Positions 1 through 8,416 of a DNA stretch of 64,000 nucleotides are shown one piece after another. Within the stretch, counting starts at the first letter, position 1; every line of letters begins with the position of its first letter. Made by a program: the position numbers and the translations under genes. The notes under the pieces were generated by a model that worked only from the letters and a program-made list of their open reading frames with translations, searched no databases and was not told the DNA's origin. The DNA is from Pedobacter aquatilis. GTDB taxonomy: Bacteria; Bacteroidota; Bacteroidia; Sphingobacteriales; Sphingobacteriaceae. The stretch spans positions 124,001 through 188,000 of the forward strand of contig NZ_JAUFPW010000033.1 in NCBI RefSeq assembly GCF_030409415.1, in the 5' to 3' direction.

Positions 1-1526
1 TGACCGGACTTGACCGGTTGAAAGTAACGCTAAAGCTGATCATTATCGGTAAGCCGTCCAATGCGTTCCGCCATAACCTTGACCTGTACAACAGTATGCA
101 GAGCGAACAGCTGATCGAAAAGGCATCCGAGGCGCTGGATATCAGCAGCAGCGAGCTGTCGCAGGTTATTAATGGTTTGGTCACTGCGTTGGAGCATTAC
201 CGTGAAGAGCGTTTGGAATCCATGAAGCCGAAACAACCGGAGAAGAGAACGTTATCTGAATCCGAGCGCAAAGCAGCCATCACTTTCTTGAAATCCCCTA
301 ACCTGTTAGGGCGCACCAAACAGGTCATTGCCGATAGCGGGCTGATTGGGGAAGAGGATAACAGCCTGATTGCTTACCTGACCTATACGAGCCGTAAACG
401 GCATACCCCGCTGCATCTGATGTGCCTGGGTGCCAGTGGTACGGGCAAAACCTGGCTGCAGGAAAAGGTATCAGAGCTGATGCCCGAGGAGGATAAATTG
501 GAAATCACCTCACTTTCCAGCAATGCTTTTTATTACTTCGGCAGGGAAGAATTGAAACACAAGCTGTTATTGATCGAGGATCTGGACGGAGCCGAAAGTG
601 TGCTTTATCCCTTACGGCAACTGCAAAGCAAAAGGAAGATCAGTAAAACGGTGACCTTGAAAGATAATAAAGGTAACCTGAAAACCGTGACTTTGAATGT
701 TGAGGGGCCAGTCTGCGTATCAGGATGTACCACCAGGGAACAATTGTATGAAGACAATGCGAACCGCTGTATCCTTTTGTATATGGATAACAGTATAGAA
801 CAGGATAAAAAGATCATGGAATACCAACGTAAGCTAAGCGCCGGTCAGGTTGATGAATCAGGACAGCACAAGCTGAAAGAGCAGGTCAAAAATGTGCAAC
901 GCATCCTAAAACCCATCACGGTTAAAAATCCTTACGCCACCTTTCTGCAATTGCCGGAAGAAGTCTTTAAGCCCAGACGCACAATGCTGCTATTGTTATT
1001 GTTTACCGAGACCATTACGTATTACCACCAGTACCAGCGAACCTTGAAGACGGATACCGACACCGGGGAGCAATACATTGAAAGTACGCTGGAAGATGTG
1101 GAGGCCGCCTTTACGCTGCTGGAAACCACACTGCTGAAAAAGAGTGATGAACTAAATGATGCCTGCCGAAGCTTCTTTGAAAAGCTGAAAGGCTACCTGA
1201 AAGAAAAAGATACCGAAAGCTTTTATAGCAAGGAGATCCGTTCGGCCTTTAGGCTGACCCCCAGCAGCATCGGACGATATCTGTATGAGCTGGAACGGAT
1301 GGGCTATATCAAGATCACCCGTGGCAACCGTTATAAAGGCTTTGAATACAAGGTGCAGAGCTGGAATGATCTGGAGAGTTTGCAGCAGAGCAGCAAAATG
1401 CTGGTCAGCAGCATCCTTGAAAATATCAAATCAGTATCCCGTAACCCAACAGTATCCCAAAGGCCTGATGGGTTACTTAAAGTGCAGAAAGACAGCAGGA
1501 AAGAAGCAGTAACCCAGAGTAAGTAA
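1..1526 (+). CDS. Primase/helicase-like P-loop protein of a recombinase element (5' end outside window)
   Basis: The reading frame is open to the window edge, so the apparent TTG start at 18 is not a real start and the N-terminal part is missing. A Walker A motif GASGTGKT lies at 429-452, followed about 40 codons later by an acidic LLIEDLDGAE stretch that fits Walker B. The C-terminal third contains a winged-helix-like segment (SIGRYLYELERMGYIK) and ends in a Ser/Gln/Lys-rich tail. In Bacteroidota, proteins of this kind are usually the C-terminal part of a CHC2 zinc-finger/toprim primase-helicase encoded just before two tyrosine recombinases, the arrangement seen here. The missing N-terminus would hold the zinc finger and toprim domain if the assignment is right. 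The next gene starts 29 nt downstream, so the three genes probably form one operon. A general AAA+ ATPase is the alternative. Confidence 0.7.
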   Translation, partial: TGLDRLKVTLKLIIIGKPSNAFRHNLDLYNSMQSEQLIEKASEALDISSSELSQVINGLVTALEHYREERLESMKPKQPEKRTLSESERKAAITFLKSPNLLGRTKQVIADSGLIGEEDNSLIAYLTYTSRKRHTPLHLMCLGASGTGKTWLQEKVSELMPEEDKLEITSLSSNAFYYFGREELKHKLLLIEDLDGAESVLYPLRQLQSKRKISKTVTLKDNKGNLKTVTLNVEGPVCVSGCTTREQLYEDNANRCILLYMDNSIEQDKKIMEYQRKLSAGQVDESGQHKLKEQVKNVQRILKPITVKNPYATFLQLPEEVFKPRRTMLLLLLFTETITYYHQYQRTLKTDTDTGEQYIESTLEDVEAAFTLLETTLLKKSDELNDACRSFFEKLKGYLKEKDTESFYSKEIRSAFRLTPSSIGRYLYELERMGYIKITRGNRYKGFEYKVQSWNDLESLQQSSKMLVSSILENIKSVSRNPTVSQRPDGLLKVQKDSRKEAVTQSK

Positions 1527-1555
1527 AAAACGTACAGTTAGCAAAAAAATACGTT

Positions 1556-2428
1556 ATGAAAAATCCGCTCTATATCCGTTTAAACGCAGGCTTTAGTGAA
1601 TGGCTAAGGATCCTGAACTTTGACCACACCAGCCAGCGGGATATGCCGATCATGCTAAAGGCGTTCCTGATCTTCCTGGAAGAAAATGACTGTAACAGTA
1701 TTATCGGCATTACAGAAAGCCACCTTGAAAATTACCTGCAGGTCTTAAGTGAGCAGCCCTGTAAAACCAAACCAGGCACATTGAGCCTAAACTATATCCG
1801 CAAACACCTTCAAGTGATCCGCAAGTTTGCCCGGTACCTTGCCGAGAGCGGAAAGGAAAGCTTTTCAGTGAAAGTGCAGCTCAAAGGCAAATCTAGCAAT
1901 ATCAAAAGCATCCTGACCAAAAAGGAAGTTGCCAGATTGTACGAGGCGACTACAGAAAGTGTGCTGGGGTTAAGGGACAGGGCATTATTGACGCTGTATT
2001 ATGGTTGTGGTTTGAGGAAAAGTGAGGGCTTAAGCTTAAATACTGATGACATCCTGCTGGAAAAGGAACTGGTGTTGGTACGCAAAGGCAAAGGTTATAA
2101 AGCAAGGTATGTTCCTTTGACCGGCAGCAATAAAAAGGATCTGGAATATTATCTGAACTTTTCCAGGCCTTACCTGCTCAGCGGTAAAAAGGAGCCGGCA
2201 TTATTACTGAACGCAAACGGAAAAAGGTTAAAGACCGCTTTTGAGCGGATGCAGAAACTACGCTCGGCATCTGGGATAAAGAAGCCAATTGGCCTGCACA
2301 CCTTGCGCCACAGCATTGCTACGCACCTGTTGCAATCAGGTATGAAGCTGGAACAGATCCAGCGGTTCTTAGGCCACAGCAGCCTGGAAAGCACACAGAT
2401 CTATACCCACATTGTCAATGAACTTTGA
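1556..2428 (+). CDS. Tyrosine recombinase, catalytically complete
   Basis: A 290-residue phage-integrase family protein of XerC/XerD size. The N-terminal SAM-like core-binding domain covers about residues 1-110 and the catalytic domain about 120-290. The active-site set is visible: Arg in CGLRKSEGLSL, a beta-hairpin Lys in RKGKGYKARYVPL, His and Arg in LHTLRHSIATHLL, His in FLGHSSLEST, and Tyr in TQIYTH. The protein should cut and rejoin DNA through a 3'-phosphotyrosine and is likely the active integrase of this element. The ATG at 1556 directly follows the primase-like gene. Its 3' end overlaps the next recombinase, which implies translational coupling. Confidence 0.88.
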   Translation: MKNPLYIRLNAGFSEWLRILNFDHTSQRDMPIMLKAFLIFLEENDCNSIIGITESHLENYLQVLSEQPCKTKPGTLSLNYIRKHLQVIRKFARYLAESGKESFSVKVQLKGKSSNIKSILTKKEVARLYEATTESVLGLRDRALLTLYYGCGLRKSEGLSLNTDDILLEKELVLVRKGKGYKARYVPLTGSNKKDLEYYLNFSRPYLLSGKKEPALLLNANGKRLKTAFERMQKLRSASGIKKPIGLHTLRHSIATHLLQSGMKLEQIQRFLGHSSLESTQIYTHIVNEL

Positions 2429-3338
2429 GGAGTACTTAAAAGAACTGGGCTTAAAGCCTGTTACGGTGTACCAGCACCGTAAATATGTCAGTTACTTTTT
2501 GTCCTGGCTTGCAGAAGAAGAGCGTTCGGGCTTAAACTTAAATGAGGTGAGTTATACAGAGGTCCTGGATTATGCAGACCATCAGCGGCAGGCGGGCAAT
2601 CAGGTTAACCTAGTGAACCGGATGCTGCTGGCGGTAAGGTATTACTTTACTTACCTGCAAAAGGAAGATAAGATAACCCACAATCCTGCTGCCGGAATCA
2701 GCTTAAAGGGAGCTATAAGGACAGTCCCGAAAGACCTGTTGGAAAAGGGCGAGCTGGAAGCTTTATATGAGAGTTATGCGGTCATAGATGAGCGTAGCCA
2801 GCGCAATAAGGTGATGTTGTCCCTGCTGATCTATCAGGGTATCAGCAATGCAGAACTGCATAAACTGGAGGCCGGCCATATCAAATTAAAAGAAGGAAAA
2901 CTTTATGTTCCGGCATCAGCAAAGAGCAGCAGCAGGATGCTGAAACTGGAGGCCTTCCAGATCATGGAACTGTATGAATATATCCATGTGACCAGGTCAA
3001 AGATACTGGCAGAGCGTAGCAAAGAACGTTCAGGTAGAAAACCCAAAGCAATGAAAGCAGCCAGGCAGATCCACCAGCTTTTTATCAGTATGAACGGTTG
3101 TGAAAATATCAAGAATAGTCTGTACCACTTTAACCAGGCTTTGCGTAAACTGAACCCTAAGTATAAAAATGCGGCACAAATCCGGCAGAGTGTGATTACC
3201 GAATGGTTAAAAGAAAAAGACTTACGAACTGTTCAGTATATGGCTGGCCACCGCTATGTAAGCTCGACAGAGCGTTACCAGACCACCAACCTGGAGGATC
3301 TGAAAGAAGCCTTAAACAAACATCATCCCTTAAAATAA
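2418..3338 (+). CDS. Tyrosine recombinase paralogue with degenerate active site
   Basis: About 306 residues, with the phage-integrase fold recognisable at both ends. I prefer the ATG at 2418, which overlaps the previous gene by 11 nt; a TTG at 2412 is also possible. The catalytic set is incomplete: the first Arg, expected in a GLR-type motif, is replaced in YQGISNAELHKL, and the His of HxxR is Ala in AAQIRQSV. The late GH (YMAGHRYVS) and the Tyr (STERYQT) remain. Loss of two catalytic residues suggests a structural or synaptic partner of the upstream recombinase, or an enzyme with relaxed chemistry. The tail contains the run HKHHPLK-like basic residues after the Tyr helix. The gene is followed immediately by a folded non-coding stretch. 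Confidence 0.8.
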   Translation: MNFEEYLKELGLKPVTVYQHRKYVSYFLSWLAEEERSGLNLNEVSYTEVLDYADHQRQAGNQVNLVNRMLLAVRYYFTYLQKEDKITHNPAAGISLKGAIRTVPKDLLEKGELEALYESYAVIDERSQRNKVMLSLLIYQGISNAELHKLEAGHIKLKEGKLYVPASAKSSSRMLKLEAFQIMELYEYIHVTRSKILAERSKERSGRKPKAMKAARQIHQLFISMNGCENIKNSLYHFNQALRKLNPKYKNAAQIRQSVITEWLKEKDLRTVQYMAGHRYVSSTERYQTTNLEDLKEALNKHHPLK

Positions 3339-3640
3339 AAGCCAAAAGCCTGCGGCAGCATGGTGCTTTGCAGTAATAGTTGGGGAATCTTCCATTCCCC
3401 AAACCCCTTTGGAACCTCTTACTGATATAAAGAGCCGCTCTCATCCCTCCCTCAACCAAAGCACTTTCTATCAGTAAGAGGTTACCACCCAACGCCTGAA
3501 ATATAAACACCCGGGTGTTTAGCAAAGATGTATTAATGTATGCATTAATAGAGAATCCTGCCTCCGAAGTCGGCAGAGCAACAATGTTCGTGCAACCACC
3601 GGGAGCCACTAAAATAGTTTTTGTGTTACAAAAACATAAA
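3339..3640. repeat. Structured non-coding tail of the recombinase element (cluster of inverted repeats)
   Basis: Several inverted repeats are packed into about 260 nt after the second recombinase. They are a 9-bp stem TTGGGGAAT/ATTCCCCAA near 3380-3402; a 15-bp perfect pair at 3413-3427 and 3469-3483 (AACCTCTTACTGATA and its complement); a 16-bp perfect palindrome at 3505-3520 (AAACACCCGGGTGTTT); an 8-bp pair at 3531-3538/3543-3550; CTGCC/GGCAG at 3558-3562/3572-3576; and GTTTTTGT/ACAAAAAC at about 3617-3635. This is far denser than a simple terminator. It could be a recombination site for the adjacent recombinases, an element end, or a structured RNA. A minus-strand open frame across it looks like a by-product of the repeats. 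Confidence 0.7.
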
Positions 3641-3996
3641 CTTGCTCCATCAACGATCTATCTGCACCAACGAGAATAGAGGTCTGGGGTGATCATTTGT
3701 TAAGCCCCCAAAAGCGGAAGAAGGGAGAGCTGTCAAGGGAACGTGGAATAAATGGCCATTGCGGGCAGGATAAGAGCGTTTATGCCGCGAAAGTCCCTTT
3801 ACTGCTTTTCCTTCTGAGGCTATCTTTGCTGTAACATATGATCAACCTTACCTACCGCAGAAAGTAACCGAAGAACGAAATTACCCCTCTTGTAAAACCC
3901 AAACAAAAAACTAACTTTACGTTAAAGGAACGTTCTTTATAAAGCTGAAAAGTAGCTGCCAGCGAATCCGGCGGACTGTAAAAAAGTTGCATAAGG
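3641..3996. other. Non-coding gap before the orphan Rhs tip
   Basis: No convincing gene, RNA or terminator is visible. It joins the recombinase-element tail to the Rhs fragment, so an element boundary probably lies here, but no flanking duplication could be recognised by eye. A TAA at 3979-3981 closes the upstream frame of the Rhs fragment, so nothing of the Rhs core further upstream is preserved. Confidence 0.5.
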
Positions 3997-4797
3997 GTGT
4001 TAGATTACGGTGCAAGGTTTTACGACCCCATTATTGGCAGGTGGAATGTGGTAGACCCGTTGGCGGAAAAGTACTATGGAATTACGCCTTTCGCATACTC
4101 GTTGAACCTTCCCTCCTCATTAATAGATCCAGATGGAAGAGACGTCGATATTAATAATCTCACGGATGATGAGCATAAACGGGCACTGCTAGAGTTTTTG
4201 AAAACAAAAAATGGGTTGGCTTTTGTTTCAAGTTATCTTAAAAAAGGTCAATCTCTGAATATTACAGTTGGAAAGAAAACTCATGTATTTATTGTAAAAA
4301 AAGATGGTGAGTTTGCGAATGATTTGTTAGCATTAGGCTCTGAGAAGGATTTAGGCACAGGAAATGGAGTCACAGTATTGGGTCGAACAACCACAAATAA
4401 ACCCGACGGAAACGAATTGAATGAAGATGGATTTGGTGGAAAAGACGATAGATATGACGTGAGAGGAAAAGTCGTAGAACAAATTTGGCTTAAAAAAGGG
4501 CAGGGACTGGAAAGCACTATTTCTACACTAGGACATGAATCTTTTGTTCACGCTTTTCCAGATCAAAATAGACTTAGAGAATTAAGGCAGGAGTTGAATA
4601 AAGGAACGATCCAGCCAGGCACTAAAGAGTATGGACATAAATTAGAGGCAATAACAAATAGTGGACAAATTGATCACAAAAATTTGTCGAATGGGAAATC
4701 AGGCGCATTCTTGAATTTTAGTTTGCAAATGGATGTGATAAAAAATACAACAAAATTTATAAGATCATATAACCAAGATGTTAAAGAAAATAAATAG
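3997..4797 (+). CDS. Orphan Rhs tip: core remnant plus C-terminal toxin-like domain
   Basis: The frame opens with a GTG and reads straight into the end of an Rhs core ([18 protein letters not shown], then SLIDPDGRD). About 220 residues of unrelated sequence follow. The full-length Rhs protein in this window carries the matching core at its own tip, and the two agree from DYGARFYDP onward, so this is a displaced Rhs C-terminus without its delivery shell. The core ends in the DPDG motif where Rhs proteins are normally cleaved to release the toxin. The tip contains HESFVH (His180, Glu181, His185), a possible metal site resembling but not matching HExxH. It has no signal peptide, so it may be a silent reservoir for recombination rather than an expressed toxin. 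The downstream lipoprotein overlaps its end by 20 nt. Confidence 0.75.
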   Translation: MLDYGARFYDPIIGRWNVVDPLAEKYYGITPFAYSLNLPSSLIDPDGRDVDINNLTDDEHKRALLEFLKTKNGLAFVSSYLKKGQSLNITVGKKTHVFIVKKDGEFANDLLALGSEKDLGTGNGVTVLGRTTTNKPDGNELNEDGFGGKDDRYDVRGKVVEQIWLKKGQGLESTISTLGHESFVHAFPDQNRLRELRQELNKGTIQPGTKEYGHKLEAITNSGQIDHKNLSNGKSGAFLNFSLQMDVIKNTTKFIRSYNQDVKENK

Positions 4798-5374
4798 GTT
4801 AACAATGTCTTACATATATTTCTCTTTCATATGCATGTATGGATCTTTTTTTACATCATGTAGAAATGAATCCAAGTTTGAATATATAATTTCTAGAGAA
4901 GATAGTATCTATAAAACAAGCCATACTAGGCCTGATGGGGTTGTTTTGTTACCACCTAAAGTCGTGTTTGGAAGATACAACTTTATAGTTGACTCAACCA
5001 ATAATGTTTACTTTTATTCATTTCAAGAACCTAAACAGATAAGTGGTTTTTTTGATGGGGAATTAAGCGAGTTCGCCTGTTTGCAGCCAAATTATCTATT
5101 TAAAATACCTAAGGGACTGGAATCAATTTTTTTTGAAGAAAATGTCGTTCTTCAAAAAACATCGGAGAAAATTAAAACTATAAATGTCGCTTCTGTCAAC
5201 GATACAGTCAAACACGATTTTATTAAATTTTTGAGAGGCGTTCTGCATGATGACTCTTCCGGCTACTCTCTTAGAATTAGGCGAGTACTTCCAGAAGAAA
5301 CTGAGGTTTTGAGATATAAACTTCAAGGAAAACATTATTCCCCAAATTACAAGAGGAAGGACTGTTTATATTAG
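4778..5374 (+). CDS. Putative lipoprotein, candidate immunity protein for the orphan tip
   Basis: A 198-residue protein starting at ATG 4778 (alternative ATG at 4805), overlapping the toxin-tip gene by 20 nt. The N-terminus is a lipoprotein signal: a hydrophobic stretch ending in FFTSC (Cys28 from the first Met). Mature residues are unassigned; the middle is rich in beta-type hydrophobic pattern. Position directly behind a polymorphic-toxin tip is the classical place for an immunity gene, and a membrane-anchored periplasmic immunity protein would suit a toxin acting in the periplasm. No family was recognised, so the role is inferred from context only. Confidence 0.55.
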   Translation: MLKKINRLTMSYIYFSFICMYGSFFTSCRNESKFEYIISREDSIYKTSHTRPDGVVLLPPKVVFGRYNFIVDSTNNVYFYSFQEPKQISGFFDGELSEFACLQPNYLFKIPKGLESIFFEENVVLQKTSEKIKTINVASVNDTVKHDFIKFLRGVLHDDSSGYSLRIRRVLPEETEVLRYKLQGKHYSPNYKRKDCLY

Positions 5375-5493
5375 GATGTAAACTGTTTGTGGCAACTGGA
5401 TTCCTCGCTCTTTTATGGTCTGCAAGACATATCGAACTATGTGTAAGACATGATTTGTAATCCGTAAAGTAAAGTTTAAGAGATTAAAAACTG

Positions 5494-5950
5494 TTGGACT
5501 TTTTTATTATATTAAAATTTTTTATTTTTTTTAATAAAAGAATCAAGAACAACGAGTTCAGTACGCAATTGAAATATCAAGATTTAAAGAAAGATAATCT
5601 TTTTATTTTATTGTTTTTTAGCATACTGGTTTGCTTTTTAATTTCTTGCGAAAGGAATAAAGGAGACTCGAAACAAAAAATAAAAAAGGAGGATATTGCA
5701 GATGTGGAAATCCTTACGCGGGACAAGTTATGCTGATATCGGATAAAGTATAATAATGATGATTCTGGCGTTGTCCAAAAAGGTGAGGTTGACAATTTCT
5801 AAGATGATAAGTATTTTTTTACTAAAGTAATAATAAACATCAGCAATTTAAAATGAATTACGTCAAGAAAACGGAATTGGAAGGCGGATCTCTTATGGCC
5901 GAGGATGGACAGACTATCAAAAGCAAAGGAATGGATATGGTAAGAACTAA
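5494..5950 (+). pseudogene. Decayed copy of the downstream lipoprotein gene
   Basis: The first part encodes a lipoprotein-like start (LFFSILVCFLISCER) and runs to a TGA at 5734-5736. In the same frame past the stop the sequence reads YRIKYNNDDSGVV, GEVDNF and KYFFTK, matching YLIKLDTKGKGSI, AEVNNF and TFFVTK of the intact gene that follows. After a frame change it reads ISYGRGWTDYQ, matching DTYGRGTDSYQ near the end of the intact protein. So this is a duplicated gene broken by at least two in-frame stops and frameshifts. An open frame beginning at 5853 is a chimera of this remnant and the next gene. Confidence 0.75.
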
Positions 5951-6413
5951 AATTGCTAAATATTTATTGTTGTTTAGCTATTTGATGCTCTCTTTGGGTT
6001 GTATAAATACTACGGAGAAAAAACCCTTACCCGATTATGTTAAAATCATTTCGAGGTCAAATGGACTATGTTCCTATTTAATTAAATTGGATACAAAGGG
6101 CAAAGGAAGCATCGTTCGAGCGGAAGTCAATAACTTTAACGAACAAACATTTTTTGTTACAAAAAAAATTGACAGTTTTTCATTCCAGTTAAAAGCTAAA
6201 AACGATATCGTGCAGTTAAAGAAACAGGTGGAAAACATTAAAATTGAGGGGAAGTATATAAGTGGCGAAAACTATGATGGAAATCATACACAGCTCTTTG
6301 TCGCGGATAAGCTATTTATTGACACATATGGGAGAGGGACTGATTCTTATCAAATTATAATTGAGTTAGTTGCAAAAAATATTCCCTATAAATTTGACTT
6401 TAATTGCAGATAA
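5937..6413 (+). CDS. Putative lipoprotein, immunity-like, paralogue of the upstream pseudogene
   Basis: I place the start at ATG 5937, because the longer frame from 5853 begins inside the pseudogene remnant; an AGGA sits 6 nt before 5937. The 158-residue product has a lipoprotein signal ending LMLSLGC (Cys22) and a mature domain of alternating charged and hydrophobic segments ending in FDFNCR. No known family was recognised. Its duplication next to an Rhs tip, with one copy decaying, resembles the accumulation of immunity genes behind changing toxin tips. A hairpin element and a terminator follow. Confidence 0.6.
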   Translation: MVRTKIAKYLLLFSYLMLSLGCINTTEKKPLPDYVKIISRSNGLCSYLIKLDTKGKGSIVRAEVNNFNEQTFFVTKKIDSFSFQLKAKNDIVQLKKQVENIKIEGKYISGENYDGNHTQLFVADKLFIDTYGRGTDSYQIIIELVAKNIPYKFDFNCR

Positions 6414-6426
6414 GATATCTGACGCG

Positions 6427-6487
6427 CTGTTCGGGATGTTAGCTTTTCAGCGCATCTCGAACTGATTATAGATAAGATTTTTAATCC
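6427..6487 (+). repeat. Module-end hairpin repeat, copy 1
   Basis: Stem arms GTTCGGGATG (6429-6438) and CATCTCGAAC (6453-6462) enclose TTAGCTTTTCAGCG. The same element, with a perfect stem, occurs at 36137-36174 behind the second Rhs module, and similarity continues about 25 nt past the stem. The stem is kept by a G-U-type change, which suggests that folding matters. It has no U-run, so it is not a plain terminator. Confidence 0.75.
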
Positions 6488-6492
6488 ATAAT

Positions 6493-6520
6493 CTGACAGT
6501 TGTTAATCTGTCAGGTTTTT
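6493..6520 (+). terminator. Rho-independent terminator
   Basis: Stem CTGACA (6493-6498) and TGTCAG (6509-6514), followed by GTTTTT. It closes the orphan-tip/immunity cluster. Confidence 0.65.
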
Positions 6521-7159
6521 ATTAAACTTAATTACAATGATTTTGCATTGCTGAAAAGCAACAAGAGTAATGGCTTCAGTCTGTATCCTACATGCCAACG
6601 CTAATTAAAAAAACTTCGAACTAAGCAAGATAAATTTAGTTCTGTAGAATGGAATTTGCCTTTGCCGAACTTATATCTTATCGTTTCAAAATTAAAATTT
6701 TATCGTTGAAACTTAGAGTATACGGACCATCAATAACATCAGTATTGTTTTTTTCAAATAAAATATTTTTCGTCATGCAAAAATGCTTGTTTGTCAAGCA
6801 AGAACGGCAGATCGTCAAAAACATTTCTTATCGGATTTTCAAAACATTAGCTTGAATCCTAATCTCCAATAAACCAGGGATCAAAAATTAATTTTATTAT
6901 TTTTTTTTCGGATTTCTTGGTATCTGAGCGCTATGTGCCAAGAGAAGTTGTGTTTTTGAAAAATATAATTTTAATATAGAGATGCATGATATGAAAAAGT
7001 TCAAAATTCTCCCTTTGTTTCTCTTTGATTTCTTAAAGACAATCAATTAAAGTGAATCTAATCTACGATAAGCAATCTGAACGTGTTACGCCTTGATGAA
7101 GTATCAGAATTTTAGTGTAGATAGTTGTAAGTATTTGCTAAAACCTAAATAAATACACC
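6521..7159. other. Long leader region before the first fibre gene
   Basis: Apart from upstream element copy 1 (6766-6829) I see no supported gene. A 68-codon frame at 6649-6855 runs through that element and has no recognisable signal. The region is AT-rich and leaves about 330 nt between the element and the start codon, against about 100 nt at the other four copies. Confidence 0.5.
6766..6829 (+). promoter_or_regulatory. Shared upstream element, copy 1
   Basis: TTTTTCGTCATGCAAAAA followed by GTCAAAAA, with CGTCA at 6771 and GTCAA at 6814, exactly 43 nt apart as in the other four copies. An inner TTGTCAAGCA lies halfway. The 3' part departs from the GTCAAATAGATTTTT consensus. It is 346 nt from the start of the first fibre gene. 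Confidence 0.7.
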
Positions 7160-8221
7160 ATGAGAAGAAAAATAATTTTATTATCCTTAAGCCTTTGCTA
7201 CTTTGCTGGCCTTCAGGCGCAAACTAACGTCTTTCCTTCAACTGGTAATGTTGGGGTGGGTACTTTGACGCCTGAGAATATTGATGGCTGGGATAAGGTA
7301 CTGGATGTATATGGCAATACACATGCCAAGTTATCGGTGCGCTCGTCGAATGTTTCAGGGGGGTTCTGGTCACATTTTCAGGGTTACTATGGAGCGCCAG
7401 CCGGAAGTATGGCCGGTACATTAACTAACCATCCGTTTAGTATTATAACAAGTGCCACGCCCAGGTTCACTGCTCAAACTAATGGAAACATAGGTATTGG
7501 AACAATCAATCCTTCAAGCCTACTCGAACTGTCGGCGAATAATGACCGGCTTGGTCTAACAATGTCCAGTAACGGTAATGAAAGCGCTTATGCTGATATG
7601 GTGTTTTCGGTTAAGGATAGGCTGTATGATTCTCCACAGCGTGTGCATTCTTGGATTGTAAGCCATAGAAAAGATGGCTATTTTTCCGGCAATCCAACAG
7701 GGCAATCCAGTCTTGAATTCTATTCCGTAATGAATAATGGTGCATACGCTGCGCCATTAAGCTTTAAATCTAATGGTGACTTGATATTAGCATCAACTAG
7801 GAATGCGATCGGTGGCAATGTAGGCATCGGGACAAATTTTCCTGATGCAAAGCTCGCTGTAAATGGTTTAATTCATGCAAGGGAGGTAAAAGTAGATTTA
7901 CAGAACTGGCCGGATTACGTATTTGATGACAAATACCGCAAGAGCTCACTTGCAGAACTTGAGCACTATATCAAAACAAATAAGCATCTGCCTGGTATGC
8001 CAACTGCTTCCAAAGTGGAAAAGGAGGGTATTGAGCTAGGGGCTATGAACAAGCTTTTATTGGAGAAAGTAGAGGAACTAACCTTGCACCTGATTGAAAA
8101 AGACAAAGAATTAATCGAAGTAAAAGCAGCCCACGTTAACTCAAAATCAGAACAGGCGAAACTGCAGGAATTCATGGCTGATCTACTTAAGCGGGTTCAG
8201 ATATTGGAAAAGAACAGATAA
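7160..8221 (+). CDS. Fibre-like secreted protein 1
   Basis: 353 residues with a Sec signal peptide (MRRKIILLSLSLCYF, cut near QAQT). The variable part (to about residue 218) has GNVGVGTLTP and GNIGIGTINP motifs and a module GYYGAP with THPFS-like sequence that recurs in fibre protein 13. The constant part starts at GNVGIGTNFP (about residue 219), then NWPDYVF (about 249), KHLPGMP, LGAMNKLLLEKVEELTLHL and a C-terminal heptad-like coil. GIGT repeats are typical of beta-structured phage-tail or trimeric fibre proteins, and the terminal helix suggests oligomerisation. It stands alone upstream of the secretion operon, behind copy 1 of the shared element. Its function is not known; a secreted fibre or adhesin is the inference. 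Confidence 0.7.
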   Translation: MRRKIILLSLSLCYFAGLQAQTNVFPSTGNVGVGTLTPENIDGWDKVLDVYGNTHAKLSVRSSNVSGGFWSHFQGYYGAPAGSMAGTLTNHPFSIITSATPRFTAQTNGNIGIGTINPSSLLELSANNDRLGLTMSSNGNESAYADMVFSVKDRLYDSPQRVHSWIVSHRKDGYFSGNPTGQSSLEFYSVMNNGAYAAPLSFKSNGDLILASTRNAIGGNVGIGTNFPDAKLAVNGLIHAREVKVDLQNWPDYVFDDKYRKSSLAELEHYIKTNKHLPGMPTASKVEKEGIELGAMNKLLLEKVEELTLHLIEKDKELIEVKAAHVNSKSEQAKLQEFMADLLKRVQILEKNR

Positions 8222-8269
8222 GTCCTTTATTCCTTTAAGTGTTAAACTCGACTTACAGTAGATTTACGG

Positions 8270-8340
8270 TTTTTTGTTCGTCATTCCAGAAGCAACGATC
8301 GTCAAGCAAAAACGATCGTTGGTCAAATAGATTTCTGCTT
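8270..8340 (+). promoter_or_regulatory. Shared upstream element, copy 2 (before the secretion operon)
   Basis: CGTCA at 8279 and GTCAAATAGATTT at 8322, again 43 nt apart. Between them the octamer ACGATCGT occurs twice around CAAGCAAA. The pilin start codon is 95 nt from GTCAA. Confidence 0.75.
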
Positions 8341-8416
8341 TTTAGGATAATTTTCAAGCTTTAAGGGTGAACAGTAGAGGGACATCGTTCGCTCGCTCAA
8401 CTGCAATGATCTATCT

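Noticed and set aside
3196..3609. 137-codon minus-strand frame across the recombinase end and its folded tail
   Set aside because: It overlaps a convincing recombinase gene and runs through palindromes; no recognisable domain or start signal.
6649..6855. 68-codon frame
   Set aside because: It crosses upstream element copy 1 and has no signal peptide, motif or neighbour coupling.
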